A stretch of 64,000 bases of DNA from Thiothrix sp. UBA5583 (GTDB taxonomy: Bacteria; Pseudomonadota; Gammaproteobacteria; Thiotrichales; Thiotrichaceae), in NCBI GenBank assembly GCA_002425225.1, contig DILV01000023.1, forward strand, positions 62,001-126,000. The letters are read 5' to 3'. Positions within the stretch are counted from its first letter, which is position 1, and each line of letters starts with the position of its first letter. Under the pieces are notes generated by a model. That model saw only the letters and a list, made by a program, of their open reading frames with translations. It ran no database searches and was not told the DNA's origin. Shown piece after piece: positions 16,871-25,780 of the stretch. The position numbers and the translations under genes were made by a program.

Positions 16871-18391
16871 ATGCAATACGCAAACCCGAATACTGAAGGC
16901 GCAGTCATCAATTTCAAAGAGCGCTACGGCAACTTCATTGGCGGTGAGTGGAAAGAGCCGGTCAAAGGCGAATACTTCGACAATATTTCCCCGGTCAATG
17001 GCAAGCCATTCTGCCAAATTCCACGCTCCAGTGCCGAAGACATTGAACTGGCACTGGATGCCGCCCACGCCGCCAAGGATGCCTGGGCTGCCACGTCTGT
17101 GACCGCACGTTCCAACATCCTGCTGAAAATCGCTGACCGCATCGAAGCCAATCTGGAAATGCTGGCGGTCGCTGAAACCTGGGACAACGGCAAAGCCGTG
17201 CGCGAAACCCTAAATGCTGACGTGCCACTGTCTGCTGACCACTTCCGCTATTTCGCAGGCTGTGTGCGGGCGCAAGAAGGCACTATCGGTGAAATCGATG
17301 CCAACACCGTGGCTTACCACTTCCACGAACCGCTGGGTGTGGTTGGTCAGATCATCCCGTGGAACTTCCCGCTGCTGATGGCGGCGTGGAAACTCGCCCC
17401 GGCACTGGCGGCAGGCAACTGCATCGTGTTGAAACCGGCGGAACAAACCCCTGTTTCCATTCTGGTGCTGGCTGAACTGATCCAGGATCTGCTGCCACCG
17501 GGCGTGCTTAACATCGTCAACGGCTTCGGCGTGGAAGCGGGCAAGGCACTGGCCACCAGCACCCGCATCGCCAAGATCGCCTTCACCGGTTCCACTCCGG
17601 TCGGTTCCCTGATCATGAAATACGCTGCTGACAACATCATCCCGTCTACCGTGGAACTGGGCGGCAAATCCCCCAACATCTACTTCGCTGATGTGATGGA
17701 TCAGGAAGATGCCTTTGTCAGCAAAGCGGTCGAAGGTGCAGTACTGGCGTTCTTCAACCAGGGTGAAGTCTGTACCTGCCCATCCCGCTTGCTGGTACAG
17801 GAATCCATCTACGAAAAATTCATCGGCATGGTGATTGAGCGTGCGGCGATGATCAAGCGCGGCAATCCGCTGGATACCGAGGTGATGGTCGGTGCACAGG
17901 CTTCCCAGGAGCAATACGACAAAATCCTCAGCTACATCCAGATCGGCAAGGAAGAAGGCGCGGAAGTCATCACCGGCGGTGAATCCGAACAACTGGGGGG
18001 CGACTACTGCGATGGCTACTACATCCAGCCGACCCTGCTGAAAGGCACCAACAACATGCGCGTATTCCAGGAAGAAATCTTCGGGCCGGTGGTGTCGGTT
18101 GCCACGTTCAAGGACGAAGCGGAAGCGCTGGCGATTGCCAATGACACCGAATTCGGCCTGGGTGCTGGCGTGTGGACGCGCGACATGAACCGTTCCTACC
18201 GCATGGGCCGTGGCATTCAGGCAGGCCGGGTGTGGACTAACTGCTACCACCTGTACCCGGCGCACGCAGCCTTCGGTGGCTACAAGAAGTCTGGCGTAGG
18301 CCGTGAAACCCACAAGATGATGCTCGACCACTACCAGCAAACCAAAAACCTGCTGGTCAGCTACGACATCAATCCGTTGGGCTTCTTCTAA
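16871..18391 (+). CDS. NAD-dependent aldehyde dehydrogenase (ExaC/AcoD-like)
   Basis: 506 residues, the length of acetaldehyde dehydrogenases that accompany quinoprotein ethanol dehydrogenases. Catalytic residues are in place: Cys301 in GEVCTCPS (an adjacent C303 is typical of this subgroup) and Glu262 in VELGGKSPN. The NAD-binding [12 protein letters not shown] and FTGSTPVGS are also present. It converts aldehydes to acids in the cytoplasm and complements the tungsten AOR. Two repeat promoters precede it and a hairpin terminator follows, so it is probably monocistronic. Confidence 0.95.
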   Translation: MQYANPNTEGAVINFKERYGNFIGGEWKEPVKGEYFDNISPVNGKPFCQIPRSSAEDIELALDAAHAAKDAWAATSVTARSNILLKIADRIEANLEMLAVAETWDNGKAVRETLNADVPLSADHFRYFAGCVRAQEGTIGEIDANTVAYHFHEPLGVVGQIIPWNFPLLMAAWKLAPALAAGNCIVLKPAEQTPVSILVLAELIQDLLPPGVLNIVNGFGVEAGKALATSTRIAKIAFTGSTPVGSLIMKYAADNIIPSTVELGGKSPNIYFADVMDQEDAFVSKAVEGAVLAFFNQGEVCTCPSRLLVQESIYEKFIGMVIERAAMIKRGNPLDTEVMVGAQASQEQYDKILSYIQIGKEEGAEVITGGESEQLGGDYCDGYYIQPTLLKGTNNMRVFQEEIFGPVVSVATFKDEAEALAIANDTEFGLGAGVWTRDMNRSYRMGRGIQAGRVWTNCYHLYPAHAAFGGYKKSGVGRETHKMMLDHYQQTKNLLVSYDINPLGFF

Positions 18392-18412
18392 GTTTCCTCC
18401 TCCTAGCGTGGT

Positions 18413-18447
18413 GCGCGGGTTGGGTCAAGCCTGACCCGTGCTTTTTT
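18413..18447 (+). terminator. Terminator after aldehyde dehydrogenase
   Basis: GGGTC-aagcct-GACCC hairpin (18422-18437), extended by GCGCGGG/CGTGC with imperfect pairing, followed by six T ending at 18447. Confidence 0.65.
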
Positions 18448-18457
18448 AGGTGGCGTC

Positions 18458-19477
18458 ATGCGGCGTTTATCTGAACTCAGATTTCAACAACTGTTCCATA
18501 CGCTGGGCAGCGAATTTTACACCCCTCACTTGCCGCAAGGCTTGCAGCAGGCTCAATGGGTGCGCACCAATTCCAGTGTTGCCGCCATGCTTGAGCTTGA
18601 TCCTGCCGAATTTGCTACCGATCCATGCCTGCAAGTTTTCAGTGGCAATCGCTTGTTGCCCGGAATGCAGCCTCTCGCCCAAGCCTACGCAGGGCATCAA
18701 TTCGGCAAATTCAATCCGTTTCTGGGTGATGGGCGCAGCGTATTGTTAGGGGAAATCACCAGCAATACGGGTACATGGGATATTGTCCTGAAAGGTGTGG
18801 GCAGAACCCCCTATGCCCGTCGTGCAGATGGACGTGCCGGGCTGGATGAATGCCTGCATGAATACCACCTCAGCGAACAACTGGCAGCATCAGGCGTACC
18901 AACCAGCCGCGTGTTGTGCATCATTTCCGGCAAACCGCTGGTATATCGGCATGGCGGCTTCCAGCCTGCGGCGATCCTCACTCGCGTTGCCCCAAGCCAT
19001 ATCCGCTTTGGCACATTTGAATACCATTATTTTCGCCGTGATCATGCTGCCTTACGCCAACTGGCTGACCATGTAATAGCCCGCCACTACCCGGAATGCG
19101 CAGGCACGGATGAAGCACGCCATGCCCGCCTGTTTCAGGCTATCGTCCTGAAAACAGCGCAACTGATTGCCTGCTGGCAAGCCGTGGGGTTTACGCATGG
19201 GGTGATGAATACCGACAACCAGTCGATTGCTGGCATTACGCTGGATTTGGGCGAAAGCAGTTTTAACCCGGAACACGACCCGAATTACATCGGCAACCGC
19301 GAAGATGAAAAGGGTCTCCATGCTTTCGGGCAACAACCCATAGTCGGGCTATGGAACTGTAACGCACTGGCTCGCGCCCTGTCGCCACTGGTGTCAGCGC
19401 AGGATTTGCGGGAAGCCTTGCTGCAATACGAAACGGCGTATTTACAGCACTACGCACAATTGGGCGGTATCACGTAG
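18458..19477 (+). CDS. selO: SelO/YdiU-family protein adenylyltransferase, C-terminally truncated
   Basis: 339 residues; complete homologues have about 480. SelO is a pseudokinase-fold enzyme that AMPylates proteins in redox stress. Conserved parts are LAQAYAGHQFGKFNPFLGDGR, GVGRTPYARRADGRAGLDE and HGVMNTDNQSIAGITLDLG, which hold the nucleotide- and metal-binding residues. The protein stops after YLQHYAQLGGIT, where others continue for about 140 residues. The stop overlaps the 3' end of the convergent regulator gene by eight bases, so the tail may have been lost when that gene arrived. It could be a remnant or a short active form. Its start ATG follows TAGGTGGCGTC. Confidence 0.85.
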   Translation: MRRLSELRFQQLFHTLGSEFYTPHLPQGLQQAQWVRTNSSVAAMLELDPAEFATDPCLQVFSGNRLLPGMQPLAQAYAGHQFGKFNPFLGDGRSVLLGEITSNTGTWDIVLKGVGRTPYARRADGRAGLDECLHEYHLSEQLAASGVPTSRVLCIISGKPLVYRHGGFQPAAILTRVAPSHIRFGTFEYHYFRRDHAALRQLADHVIARHYPECAGTDEARHARLFQAIVLKTAQLIACWQAVGFTHGVMNTDNQSIAGITLDLGESSFNPEHDPNYIGNREDEKGLHAFGQQPIVGLWNCNALARALSPLVSAQDLREALLQYETAYLQHYAQLGGIT

Positions 19478-20639
19478 TCATCAGCTCCGCCAGACGCTCC
19501 CTCACCAGTTCACTGCCGGATGTGCTATGACACAGTTTTTCCATCAGCACGTGTGGATCCTGACACGATTCCAGCGCCCTCCCCATCACGGCATCAATGC
19601 AATGCCGCCATTCTTCCAGCTCTGGTGATACCGATTGCGGCAGGAAGGAACCACGGTACAGGGAAAATGCCGTAGTCCCCTGCTGCCGACGCAGCGCTTG
19701 CCACACCTGAATAAAATCAGCCCACACCGGCATCTGCAAGCGGTAAGGGCGCGAACCGATCTTGCCATCCAGCAGGCGGCGCAGGTGGGAAAGTTCCGCT
19801 TTCAGGGTGGTGGTGGAAACCGGCAGGTCGCCGTACAGGGCTGCGTGGAAACCTTCCAGCGTCAGCCCTTGCGGGTTCAACGCCAGCAGGCAGAGAATTT
19901 CAACCTGACGCATCGGCAGATTCAGGGGTTTGCCCCGGAACAGGATACGGGGCTGGCCAAGAGCGTGAATTTCCAGTTCCGCACGTGGCAGGTTTTGTGG
20001 CAGGCAACGCCCGATGGCACGAGCCAGTTCGGTAACGGCAGCCTGACCCAGCGGCGTATGGCGGTTCCAGGTAGTGGACATGTCCAGAACCCCAACCACT
20101 TCGCCAGACTGCGGATGGGTAATCGGGGCTGCATAACACACCCAGTCGTGTACAAACGGCATGTAATGCTCTGAGGAAAACACCGTCACAGAACGGCGCA
20201 GCTTGAGTGCCAGCCCGACCGCATTGGTGCCTACCGAAGCTTCATCCCAACGCCCTCCGGCAGTGAAATGCACGGATTCGGCACGGCTACGCATGTGGCG
20301 GCTGGAAAAAGTCCACAGCAGACGGCCTTGCGGGTCGGCAATCGCTGCAACCAGTTCACCTTCACTGGCAAGCTGCATCATCTGTTCCTGCTCGCGCTGG
20401 GCTGCCAGGCACAACTGGGACTCCTTCCAGCGATGCAGGGTGGAATATTCATCATCCAGTGGCGCATAGACCTGGCGGGGCGGGATATGCTGGGCACTAC
20501 GCTGCCACGACGACATGATGTCTTCACGGATACTGTTGCTTTTCGCAAACGGGCTACCTGTTACAAACCGGTTCCATTGCGACTCTATGGCGTTGCGGCG
20601 TTGCGATAAATTGCCAACTGTCAGATTCACTTGCTCCAT
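19470..20639 (-). CDS. GAF-domain transcriptional regulator with OmpR/SARP-like winged helix (copy 2)
   Basis: 389 residues, clearly paralogous to the regulator at 8635-9813 along the whole length. The N-terminal helical region (about 1-85) is followed by an AcoR-like GAF domain (GRWDEASVGTNAVGLALK, EHYMPFVHDWVCYAAPI). The winged helix spans about 230-310 (LPMRQVEILCLLALN, TLKAELSHLRRLLDG, IGSRPYRL), and a BTAD-like tail has FSLYRGSFLP. There is no sigma-54 ATPase domain. The start at 20639 has GGAGGAGG upstream. It sits between the aldehyde dehydrogenase and the porin/pqq genes, all with CCAACC repeats, and is the other candidate activator. The two copies may respond to different inducers. 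Confidence 0.82.
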   Translation of the reverse strand: MEQVNLTVGNLSQRRNAIESQWNRFVTGSPFAKSNSIREDIMSSWQRSAQHIPPRQVYAPLDDEYSTLHRWKESQLCLAAQREQEQMMQLASEGELVAAIADPQGRLLWTFSSRHMRSRAESVHFTAGGRWDEASVGTNAVGLALKLRRSVTVFSSEHYMPFVHDWVCYAAPITHPQSGEVVGVLDMSTTWNRHTPLGQAAVTELARAIGRCLPQNLPRAELEIHALGQPRILFRGKPLNLPMRQVEILCLLALNPQGLTLEGFHAALYGDLPVSTTTLKAELSHLRRLLDGKIGSRPYRLQMPVWADFIQVWQALRRQQGTTAFSLYRGSFLPQSVSPELEEWRHCIDAVMGRALESCQDPHVLMEKLCHSTSGSELVRERLAELMTT

Positions 20640-20692
20640 ACGCCTCCTCCTGCGTTCAGCTCAAGCTCTTGTGGTGTCTGGAAAACGGCCTC

Positions 20693-20725
20693 CCAACCTT
20701 TTCCCAACCTTTAGCGTATTACTAT
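20693..20725 (+). promoter_or_regulatory. CCAACC direct-repeat element between regulator 2 and the porin
   Basis: CCAACC (20693-20698), five bases, CCAACC (20704-20709), ten bases, TACTAT (20720-20725). It points to the right, away from the regulator gene 54 bp to its left, and would give a leader of about 370 bases before the porin, or a separate RNA. No reverse-type -10 box for the regulator is evident. Confidence 0.55.
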
Positions 20726-20759
20726 TGCGGGAATGTTACAAACCCAAGGTTCCCCGCTA

Positions 20760-20978
20760 CGTTACAAGACTAGCACGCAAATCCAAACATGAAAAGAGAA
20801 ATAAAACAAAATTTTCATATAAATTTAAAAATTAATACAACAAGTCACCATGTAAATCTTCGCTTTGCTCGCCTGGATAAATAAACTCATCATTTTGATT
20901 TAAATATACATTTACAATAAATCCAAATAAAAATTAATTACAATGAAATTCAAATAAATAAGAATAAAAATCATAAAA
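20760..20978 (+). other. AT-rich, A-tract-containing non-coding stretch
   Basis: Part of the 465-bp gap between regulator 2 and the porin. About 220 bp are markedly rich in A and T, unlike the GC-rich surroundings, with many runs of A4-A5 and T3-T4. I see no gene. It ends exactly at the four-repeat promoter of the porin, so it may act as a curved or UP-like upstream region. Confidence 0.6.
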
Positions 20979-21033
20979 CCAACGTTTTTCCAACCTTTCA
21001 ACAACCTTTAACCAACCTGACAAACCCTAGCAT
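20979..21033 (+). promoter_or_regulatory. Four-repeat promoter of the porin gene
   Basis: Four repeats at a strict 11-bp period: CCAACG (20979), CCAACC (20990), ACAACC (21001), CCAACC (21012), then ten bases and TAGCAT (21028-21033) as -10. It is the only element with two full repeat pairs in line. Transcription would start near 21040. Confidence 0.7.
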
Positions 21034-21104
21034 GGCTCCTCGCACACCCGCGCAATGGGGTGTGTAACGACCTTGAATCAAGTTTTACGGAGAGGAGAAA
21101 CGAC

Positions 21105-22325
21105 ATGCACAAAAACCAAATCGTGCTGGCAGTCACACTGGCACTAGTAGCAACCGCCATGCCTTACGCCCATGCAGCCACCTGGCAGGCAGGCGATTGG
21201 GAATTGGGGCTAGGCGGCAACGTCAACACCTTTTACACCGTGACAAACTGTGATAGCAGCAAGCTGGGAGCAGGTGGCGGCACTTACGCAGGTCTGGCCT
21301 GTCTTGACCCTGATACTGGTGCAATCGCCAGCGGTGACACCCATAGTGTTTCCAACGGCTTATTGCCTGCATCCCTAAATTTCAGTGCCAAAACCAAACA
21401 AAACGGTTACGACATCAGTGGTAACGTCAATGTTTATTATGGTACTGCCACCCAGGATGCCAACGGCTTGCCGGGTGATGCACTGGACTTTTCCACGGTG
21501 GATGCCCGTCAGGTTTACCTGACCTTTGGCAATGAAAAAATGGGGACAGTCAAGGCGGGACGCGACTTCGGCCTGTTCGGTTTTGACCCGATCATCAATG
21601 ACATGAGCCTCAGTGGTAACGGCGCGACCTTCGCTTCCGCAGGCCCTGGCCATACCACACTGGGCGGGTTGGGTTACGGTTATGTCTATACTGACCGCCT
21701 GTCACAAATCAACTGGACTACCCCCAAGAAAAACGGGGTGGAAGCTACCGTCGGCGTTTTCAACCCGGTTGACGGGGTAGAATCAAATGGTTCATCTACC
21801 GGCGATGGCGGTCAACCCGGCGTGCACGGGCGCGTCAGCTATGACTGGGACAAAGGCAATGGTGTCAAGGGACGTGTTTCCGTCAGTGCCCTGAACCAGA
21901 AGGTCAAGCTGGCGAATGGCAACAAGCCCAGCATCAATGGTGCAGAAATCTTTGGCAAGGTGGATGTCAACAAAGCCAGCTTTGCCGCTTCCTACTATCA
22001 GGGTAAAGGCATGGACAGCCTCGGCCTGGGCGGTGTGGTTTTCCCCGGTTTTGACAGTGCCAGCGGGCAGGCTGAAAAAACCAAAGGCGGTATGGTGCAA
22101 GCCACTTACAAGGTGGGTAAAACCAAACTGGGGGTCAACCTTGCCCAAAGCAAGCAAACCAATCTGACCAAGGTCAAGAATGACAAGGTAACGGTCGGTG
22201 CTTACCACAACCTGACCGACAACCTGACCCTGATTGGGGAAGTTTCCCAACAGAAGAGCAACCTGGATGGTGTTGGTACAGACAAAAGCGGTAGCGTTGC
22301 AGTAGGGGCAATGCTGTCGTTCTAA
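21105..22325 (+). CDS. Outer-membrane porin (Gram-negative porin family)
   Basis: 406 residues. A clear signal peptide ends at PYAHA (residue 24). The mature protein begins with a beta strand (WELGLGGNVNTFYT) and continues in repeated amphipathic strands, with VKAGRDFGLFG and a C-terminal strand ending in aromatic Phe (VAVGAMLSF), as in trimeric porins. The ATG at 21105 follows GGAGAGGAGAAACGAC. Its four-repeat promoter ties it to the alcohol and aldehyde genes, so it may admit alcohol substrates or small metal complexes; that is an inference. A strong terminator follows. Confidence 0.88.
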   Translation: MHKNQIVLAVTLALVATAMPYAHAATWQAGDWELGLGGNVNTFYTVTNCDSSKLGAGGGTYAGLACLDPDTGAIASGDTHSVSNGLLPASLNFSAKTKQNGYDISGNVNVYYGTATQDANGLPGDALDFSTVDARQVYLTFGNEKMGTVKAGRDFGLFGFDPIINDMSLSGNGATFASAGPGHTTLGGLGYGYVYTDRLSQINWTTPKKNGVEATVGVFNPVDGVESNGSSTGDGGQPGVHGRVSYDWDKGNGVKGRVSVSALNQKVKLANGNKPSINGAEIFGKVDVNKASFAASYYQGKGMDSLGLGGVVFPGFDSASGQAEKTKGGMVQATYKVGKTKLGVNLAQSKQTNLTKVKNDKVTVGAYHNLTDNLTLIGEVSQQKSNLDGVGTDKSGSVAVGAMLSF

Positions 22326-22407
22326 GGTTCTCTCCCTGTACGGTTTGCTGTTCCTGAGTCAGCGGCAAGCCGTTTTCCCTGTCGATCCTGTTTGCCTGTT
22401 ATGTTTT

Positions 22408-22437
22408 AGCCGGGTTCTCCTTTCCCGGCTTCTTTTT
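22408..22437 (+). terminator. Terminator after the porin
   Basis: AGCCGGG (22408-22414), nine-base loop, CCCGGCT (22424-22430), then TCTTTTT. It separates the porin from the pqqA promoter. Confidence 0.85.
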
Positions 22438-22454
22438 ACCCGCATCCTGCACAA

Positions 22455-22487
22455 CCAACCTTTAGCCAACCTCTGTTGCCGTATTCT
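22455..22487 (+). promoter_or_regulatory. CCAACC direct-repeat promoter of pqqAB
   Basis: CCAACC (22455-22460), TTTAG, CCAACC (22466-22471), ten bases, TATTCT (22482-22487). Predicted start near 22494, 33 bases before pqqA. Confidence 0.72.
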
Positions 22488-22526
22488 GCAATCTCACCTT
22501 AAACCCTATCGAGAAGGAGAGATCGT

Positions 22527-22613
22527 ATGAAAAAATCCCTGAAGTGGACCAAACCGGCATTCAAGGAAATGCGTTACGGGTTTGAAATCAACCTGTACAT
22601 CATGAACCGTTGA
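22527..22613 (+). CDS. pqqA: PqqA, peptide precursor of PQQ
   Basis: 28 residues. PqqA supplies the Glu and Tyr that are cross-linked by PqqE/PqqD and become the PQQ skeleton. The conserved pair is Glu20-x3-Tyr24 in FEINLYI. The N-terminal WTKPAF is also typical. The ribosome site GAGAAGGAGAG precedes the ATG by a few bases. pqqB follows after 15 bp. Confidence 0.95.
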   Translation: MKKSLKWTKPAFKEMRYGFEINLYIMNR

Positions 22614-22628
22614 TAACTGGTCTGACCC

Positions 22629-23546
22629 ATGTACGTTCTGGTACTGGGTTCTGCTGCGGGTGGTGGATTTCCCCAGTGGAACTGTAACTGCCCGATGTGC
22701 AGCGGCGTGCGGACGGGTGAGATGCTTGCCCGTCCGCGCACCCAGTCTTCCATCGCGCTCTCCACCGACAAGGTGAACTGGTTGCTGGTGAATGCCTCAC
22801 CGGACATCCGCACCCAGCTCAATGCCAACCATGAACTGTTGCAACCTGCCCGCCAGTTGCGTGACACCGGCATTGTGGCGGTGATGCTGGCGGATAGCCA
22901 GATTGACCACACCACCGGCTTGCTGATCCTGCGCGAAAGCAAACAGCCGCTGGAACTGTATTGCACCGACAGCGTGTACGAAGACCTCACCACCGGTTTC
23001 CCGATCCTCAACATGCTGCAACACTATTGCGGAACCAACCGCCATGCCCTGCCGCTGGATGGCACGGCGTTCAGCATTCCCAAACTCGACAACCTGCGCA
23101 TTACCGCCGTGGGTTTGCACAGCAAAGCACCGCCTTACTCCCCGCACCGTGAACACCCCACCCCCGGCGATAATGCCGGTTTCTGGTTTGAAGATACCGC
23201 CACGGGTGGCAAACTGTTCTATGCACCGGGCTTAGGGGAAATCGAGCCGCACCTGCACACCTTTTTCGCCAATGCCGACTGTGTGCTGGTGGATGGCACG
23301 TGCTGGACTAATGATGAAATGCTGCGCCGCGCAGTGGGTACGAAATATTCGTTGGAAATGGGGCATCTGCCGCAATCCGGCGAGGGTGGCATGATGGAAT
23401 GGCTGGGAAATTTCCCCAAAGTGCGCAAAATCCTCATCCATATCAACAACACTAACCCGATTCTGGAAGAGACTTCGCCCGAACACGCCGAACTGACGGC
23501 GGCGGGGATTGAGGTTTCGCATGATGGGATGTTGCTGGAACTGTAA
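22629..23546 (+). CDS. pqqB: PqqB, metallo-beta-lactamase-fold hydroxylase of PQQ synthesis
   Basis: 305 residues, full length. PqqB hydroxylates the Glu-Tyr diamino acid intermediate. The start [23 protein letters not shown] is diagnostic, with cysteines CNCPxC. DHTTGL and the C-terminal [11 protein letters not shown] are also conserved. It lies directly after pqqA and probably shares its transcript. A separate repeat promoter lies between pqqB and pqqC. Confidence 0.97.
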   Translation: MYVLVLGSAAGGGFPQWNCNCPMCSGVRTGEMLARPRTQSSIALSTDKVNWLLVNASPDIRTQLNANHELLQPARQLRDTGIVAVMLADSQIDHTTGLLILRESKQPLELYCTDSVYEDLTTGFPILNMLQHYCGTNRHALPLDGTAFSIPKLDNLRITAVGLHSKAPPYSPHREHPTPGDNAGFWFEDTATGGKLFYAPGLGEIEPHLHTFFANADCVLVDGTCWTNDEMLRRAVGTKYSLEMGHLPQSGEGGMMEWLGNFPKVRKILIHINNTNPILEETSPEHAELTAAGIEVSHDGMLLEL

Positions 23547-23566
23547 GGCGACAGCAGCCTCGTAAC

Positions 23567-23599
23567 CAACCTTTCGCCAACCCAGCGCCCACCATACTG
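23567..23599 (+). promoter_or_regulatory. CCAACC direct-repeat promoter of pqqCDE
   Basis: CCAACC (23567-23572), TTTCG, CCAACC (23578-23583), ten bases, CATACT (23594-23599) as -10; a shifted reading TACTGT (23596-23601) is also possible. It starts 21 bp after the pqqB stop, so pqqCDE can be transcribed apart from pqqAB. Confidence 0.68.
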
Positions 23600-23629
23600 T
23601 CAGTCATCTTTGGGAGAGGAGACTGACAC

Positions 23630-24373
23630 ATGACCACAGCGTGGACACCCGCCGAATTTGAACAGCAACTGCGCTCGTTAGGGCGTTATTACCATACTTA
23701 CCACCCATTCCAGCAGATGATGTACGAAGGCAAGCTCAATGCCGAACAACTGCGTGGCTGGGTGGCGAACCGTTTCTATTATCAGGTGATCATTCCGCGC
23801 AAGGATGCCGCCCTGTTGTTCAACTGCCCTGACCGCGAAGTGCGGCGGGTGTGGATTCAGCGCATCCTCGACCATGACGGGGGGCCTGCCACCAACCATG
23901 TATCCGACGGTGGGATTGAAGCCTGGTTACGGCTAGGGGAAGCCTGCGGTGTGCCGCGAGAGGAATTGCTCGATCACCGCCATGTATTACCGGGGGTGCG
24001 TTTTGCGGTCGATGCCTATATCAATTTCGTCCACAGTGCGGACTGGCGCGAAGGGGTGTGTTCCTCGCTGACCGAGCTGTTTGCGCCGACTGCGCACCGC
24101 CAGCGCTTGCAAAGCTGGCCTGACCATTACCCGTGGATTGATAACGCGGGCTTGCAATATTTCCGCAACCGCCTGACCGAAGCACACCGCGATGTTGACC
24201 ACGGCCTTGCCCTGACCTTGCAGCATTTCACTACGCCTGAGCAGCAGCAACGCGCCCTGCACATCCTCAAATTCAAGCTGGATGTATTGTGGACAATGCT
24301 GGATGCGATGTATCTGGCCTACATCCAGCACATGCCGCCCTATTTCAATATCGCGGAGGTGGAACATGCCTGA
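23630..24373 (+). CDS. pqqC: PqqC, pyrroloquinoline-quinone synthase
   Basis: 247 residues, the family length. PqqC performs the last, cofactor-free oxidation and ring closure to PQQ. Typical blocks are [30 protein letters not shown] and [14 protein letters not shown], then DHDG. The ribosome site GGGAGAGGAGACTGACAC belongs to the shared leader pattern. Its stop overlaps the pqqD start by eight bases. Confidence 0.97.
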   Translation: MTTAWTPAEFEQQLRSLGRYYHTYHPFQQMMYEGKLNAEQLRGWVANRFYYQVIIPRKDAALLFNCPDREVRRVWIQRILDHDGGPATNHVSDGGIEAWLRLGEACGVPREELLDHRHVLPGVRFAVDAYINFVHSADWREGVCSSLTELFAPTAHRQRLQSWPDHYPWIDNAGLQYFRNRLTEAHRDVDHGLALTLQHFTTPEQQQRALHILKFKLDVLWTMLDAMYLAYIQHMPPYFNIAEVEHA

Positions 24374-24635
24374 CCTGGATGCCAAACCGGCACTTGCCCC
24401 TGGCTACCGTTTCCAGTGGGAGCCGGTACAGGGTTGCCATGTGCTGCTCTACCCCGAAGGCATGGTGCAACTGAACGAAACCGCCGCTGCCATCCTGTCG
24501 TTCTGCGACGGGCAGCGCAATATCCTGCGTGTGATTGCCGACCTCGAAAACGAATATGCGGCGGAAGGTTTGCGCGAAGACGTGCTCAGCTTCCTCGCCG
24601 AAGCGGTTGAGCGCGGGTGGGTGCGCTATGCCTAA
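24366..24635 (+). CDS. pqqD: PqqD, PqqA-binding chaperone
   Basis: 89 residues. PqqD binds the PqqA peptide and presents it to PqqE. The family pattern [21 protein letters not shown] and [16 protein letters not shown] is visible. The ATG at 24366 lies within the end of pqqC, and the stop lies within the start of pqqE, each overlap eight bases, which indicates coupled translation. Confidence 0.95.
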   Translation: MPDLDAKPALAPGYRFQWEPVQGCHVLLYPEGMVQLNETAAAILSFCDGQRNILRVIADLENEYAAEGLREDVLSFLAEAVERGWVRYA

Positions 24636-25737
24636 ACCACCTCCCCCGCTGTGGCTGCTGGCGGAAGTGACCCATTCCTGCCCCCTGCAATGCCCGTATT
24701 GCAGCAACCCGCTCGACTTAATCCCCAAAAAAGACGAACTCGATACCGAAAACTGGTTGCGCGTGTTGCACGAAGCCCGCCAGATTGGCGCGGCACAACT
24801 CGGTTTTTCCGGCGGCGAACCGCTGGTGCGCAAAGACCTGGAAGTGCTGATCGGGGCTAGCCGCAAGCTGGGTTTTTACAGCAACCTGATCACCTCCGGC
24901 ATTGGCATGGATGCGGAACGGGTGGAACGTTTCCGCGCACTGGGGCTGGATCACATTCAGGTCAGCTTCCAGGCCGATGATGCGGTATTGAACGACTATC
25001 TGGCAGGCACTAACTCGTTCCAGCACAAGCTCGACATGGCGCGGGCGGTGAAAGCGAACGGCTACCCGATGGTGTTGTGTTTCGTGATTCATCGGCAAAA
25101 TATCGGGCAAGTGCGGCAAATGCTCGATTTGGCTGCCGAATTGCAGGCCGATTACGTGGAATTGGCAACGGCGCAATACGAAGGCTGGGCGTTGCTCAAC
25201 CGCGATCACCTCTTGCCCACGCAAGCGCAAGTACGCGAAGCCGAACGCATTGCCCACGATTATCAGGCCAAGCTCAAGGGCAAGATGCGCATTTATTACG
25301 TCGTGCCGGATTATTACGAAAACCGCCCGAAACCGTGCGTCGGCGGCTGGGGACGGGTGTTTCTGGCGGTTGCACCGGATGGGCTGGCGTTACCGTGCCA
25401 TTCCGCACGCGGCTTGCCAGGGCTGGAACTGCACAATGTGCGTGAGCGCAGCATTGAGTGGATTTGGAATGAATCGCCCGGTTTCAACCATTTCCGGGGT
25501 GAAGGCTGGATGAAAGAGCCGTGCCGCACTTGTGATGAGCGCGAAAAGGATTTCGGCGGTTGCCATTGTCAGGCGTTCAAGCTGACCGGCGACCCGACCA
25601 ATGCTGACCCGACTTGCGCTAAGTCACCGCACCATCATCTGGTGGAAAAAGCGATTGATACCAGTGAGTTGGGGCTTGTTCCTGCCAAACCGATGGTATT
25701 CCGGCAACGCAACAAGCGGCTTGAGGTTAAGGGGTAG
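24628..25737 (+). CDS. pqqE: PqqE, radical SAM/SPASM enzyme cross-linking PqqA
   Basis: 369 residues. PqqE forms the carbon-carbon bond between Glu and Tyr of PqqA. The radical SAM motif is CPLQCPYC near residue 20. The SPASM auxiliary cysteines are visible in CVGGWG, LPCHSA, CRTCDEREKDFGGCHCQAF. The ATG at 24628 overlaps pqqD. No pqqF-like protease gene is present in the window. The following gene is convergent. Confidence 0.97.
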   Translation: MPKPPPPLWLLAEVTHSCPLQCPYCSNPLDLIPKKDELDTENWLRVLHEARQIGAAQLGFSGGEPLVRKDLEVLIGASRKLGFYSNLITSGIGMDAERVERFRALGLDHIQVSFQADDAVLNDYLAGTNSFQHKLDMARAVKANGYPMVLCFVIHRQNIGQVRQMLDLAAELQADYVELATAQYEGWALLNRDHLLPTQAQVREAERIAHDYQAKLKGKMRIYYVVPDYYENRPKPCVGGWGRVFLAVAPDGLALPCHSARGLPGLELHNVRERSIEWIWNESPGFNHFRGEGWMKEPCRTCDEREKDFGGCHCQAFKLTGDPTNADPTCAKSPHHHLVEKAIDTSELGLVPAKPMVFRQRNKRLEVKG

Positions 25738-25780
25738 CTGCCTGACGTGATGCCAGCCACTCCGCCCGTTCAATACCGTT

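Noticed and set aside
17210-18340. 376-codon frame antisense to the aldehyde dehydrogenase
   Set aside because: Pure shadow of a highly conserved gene; no start signal.
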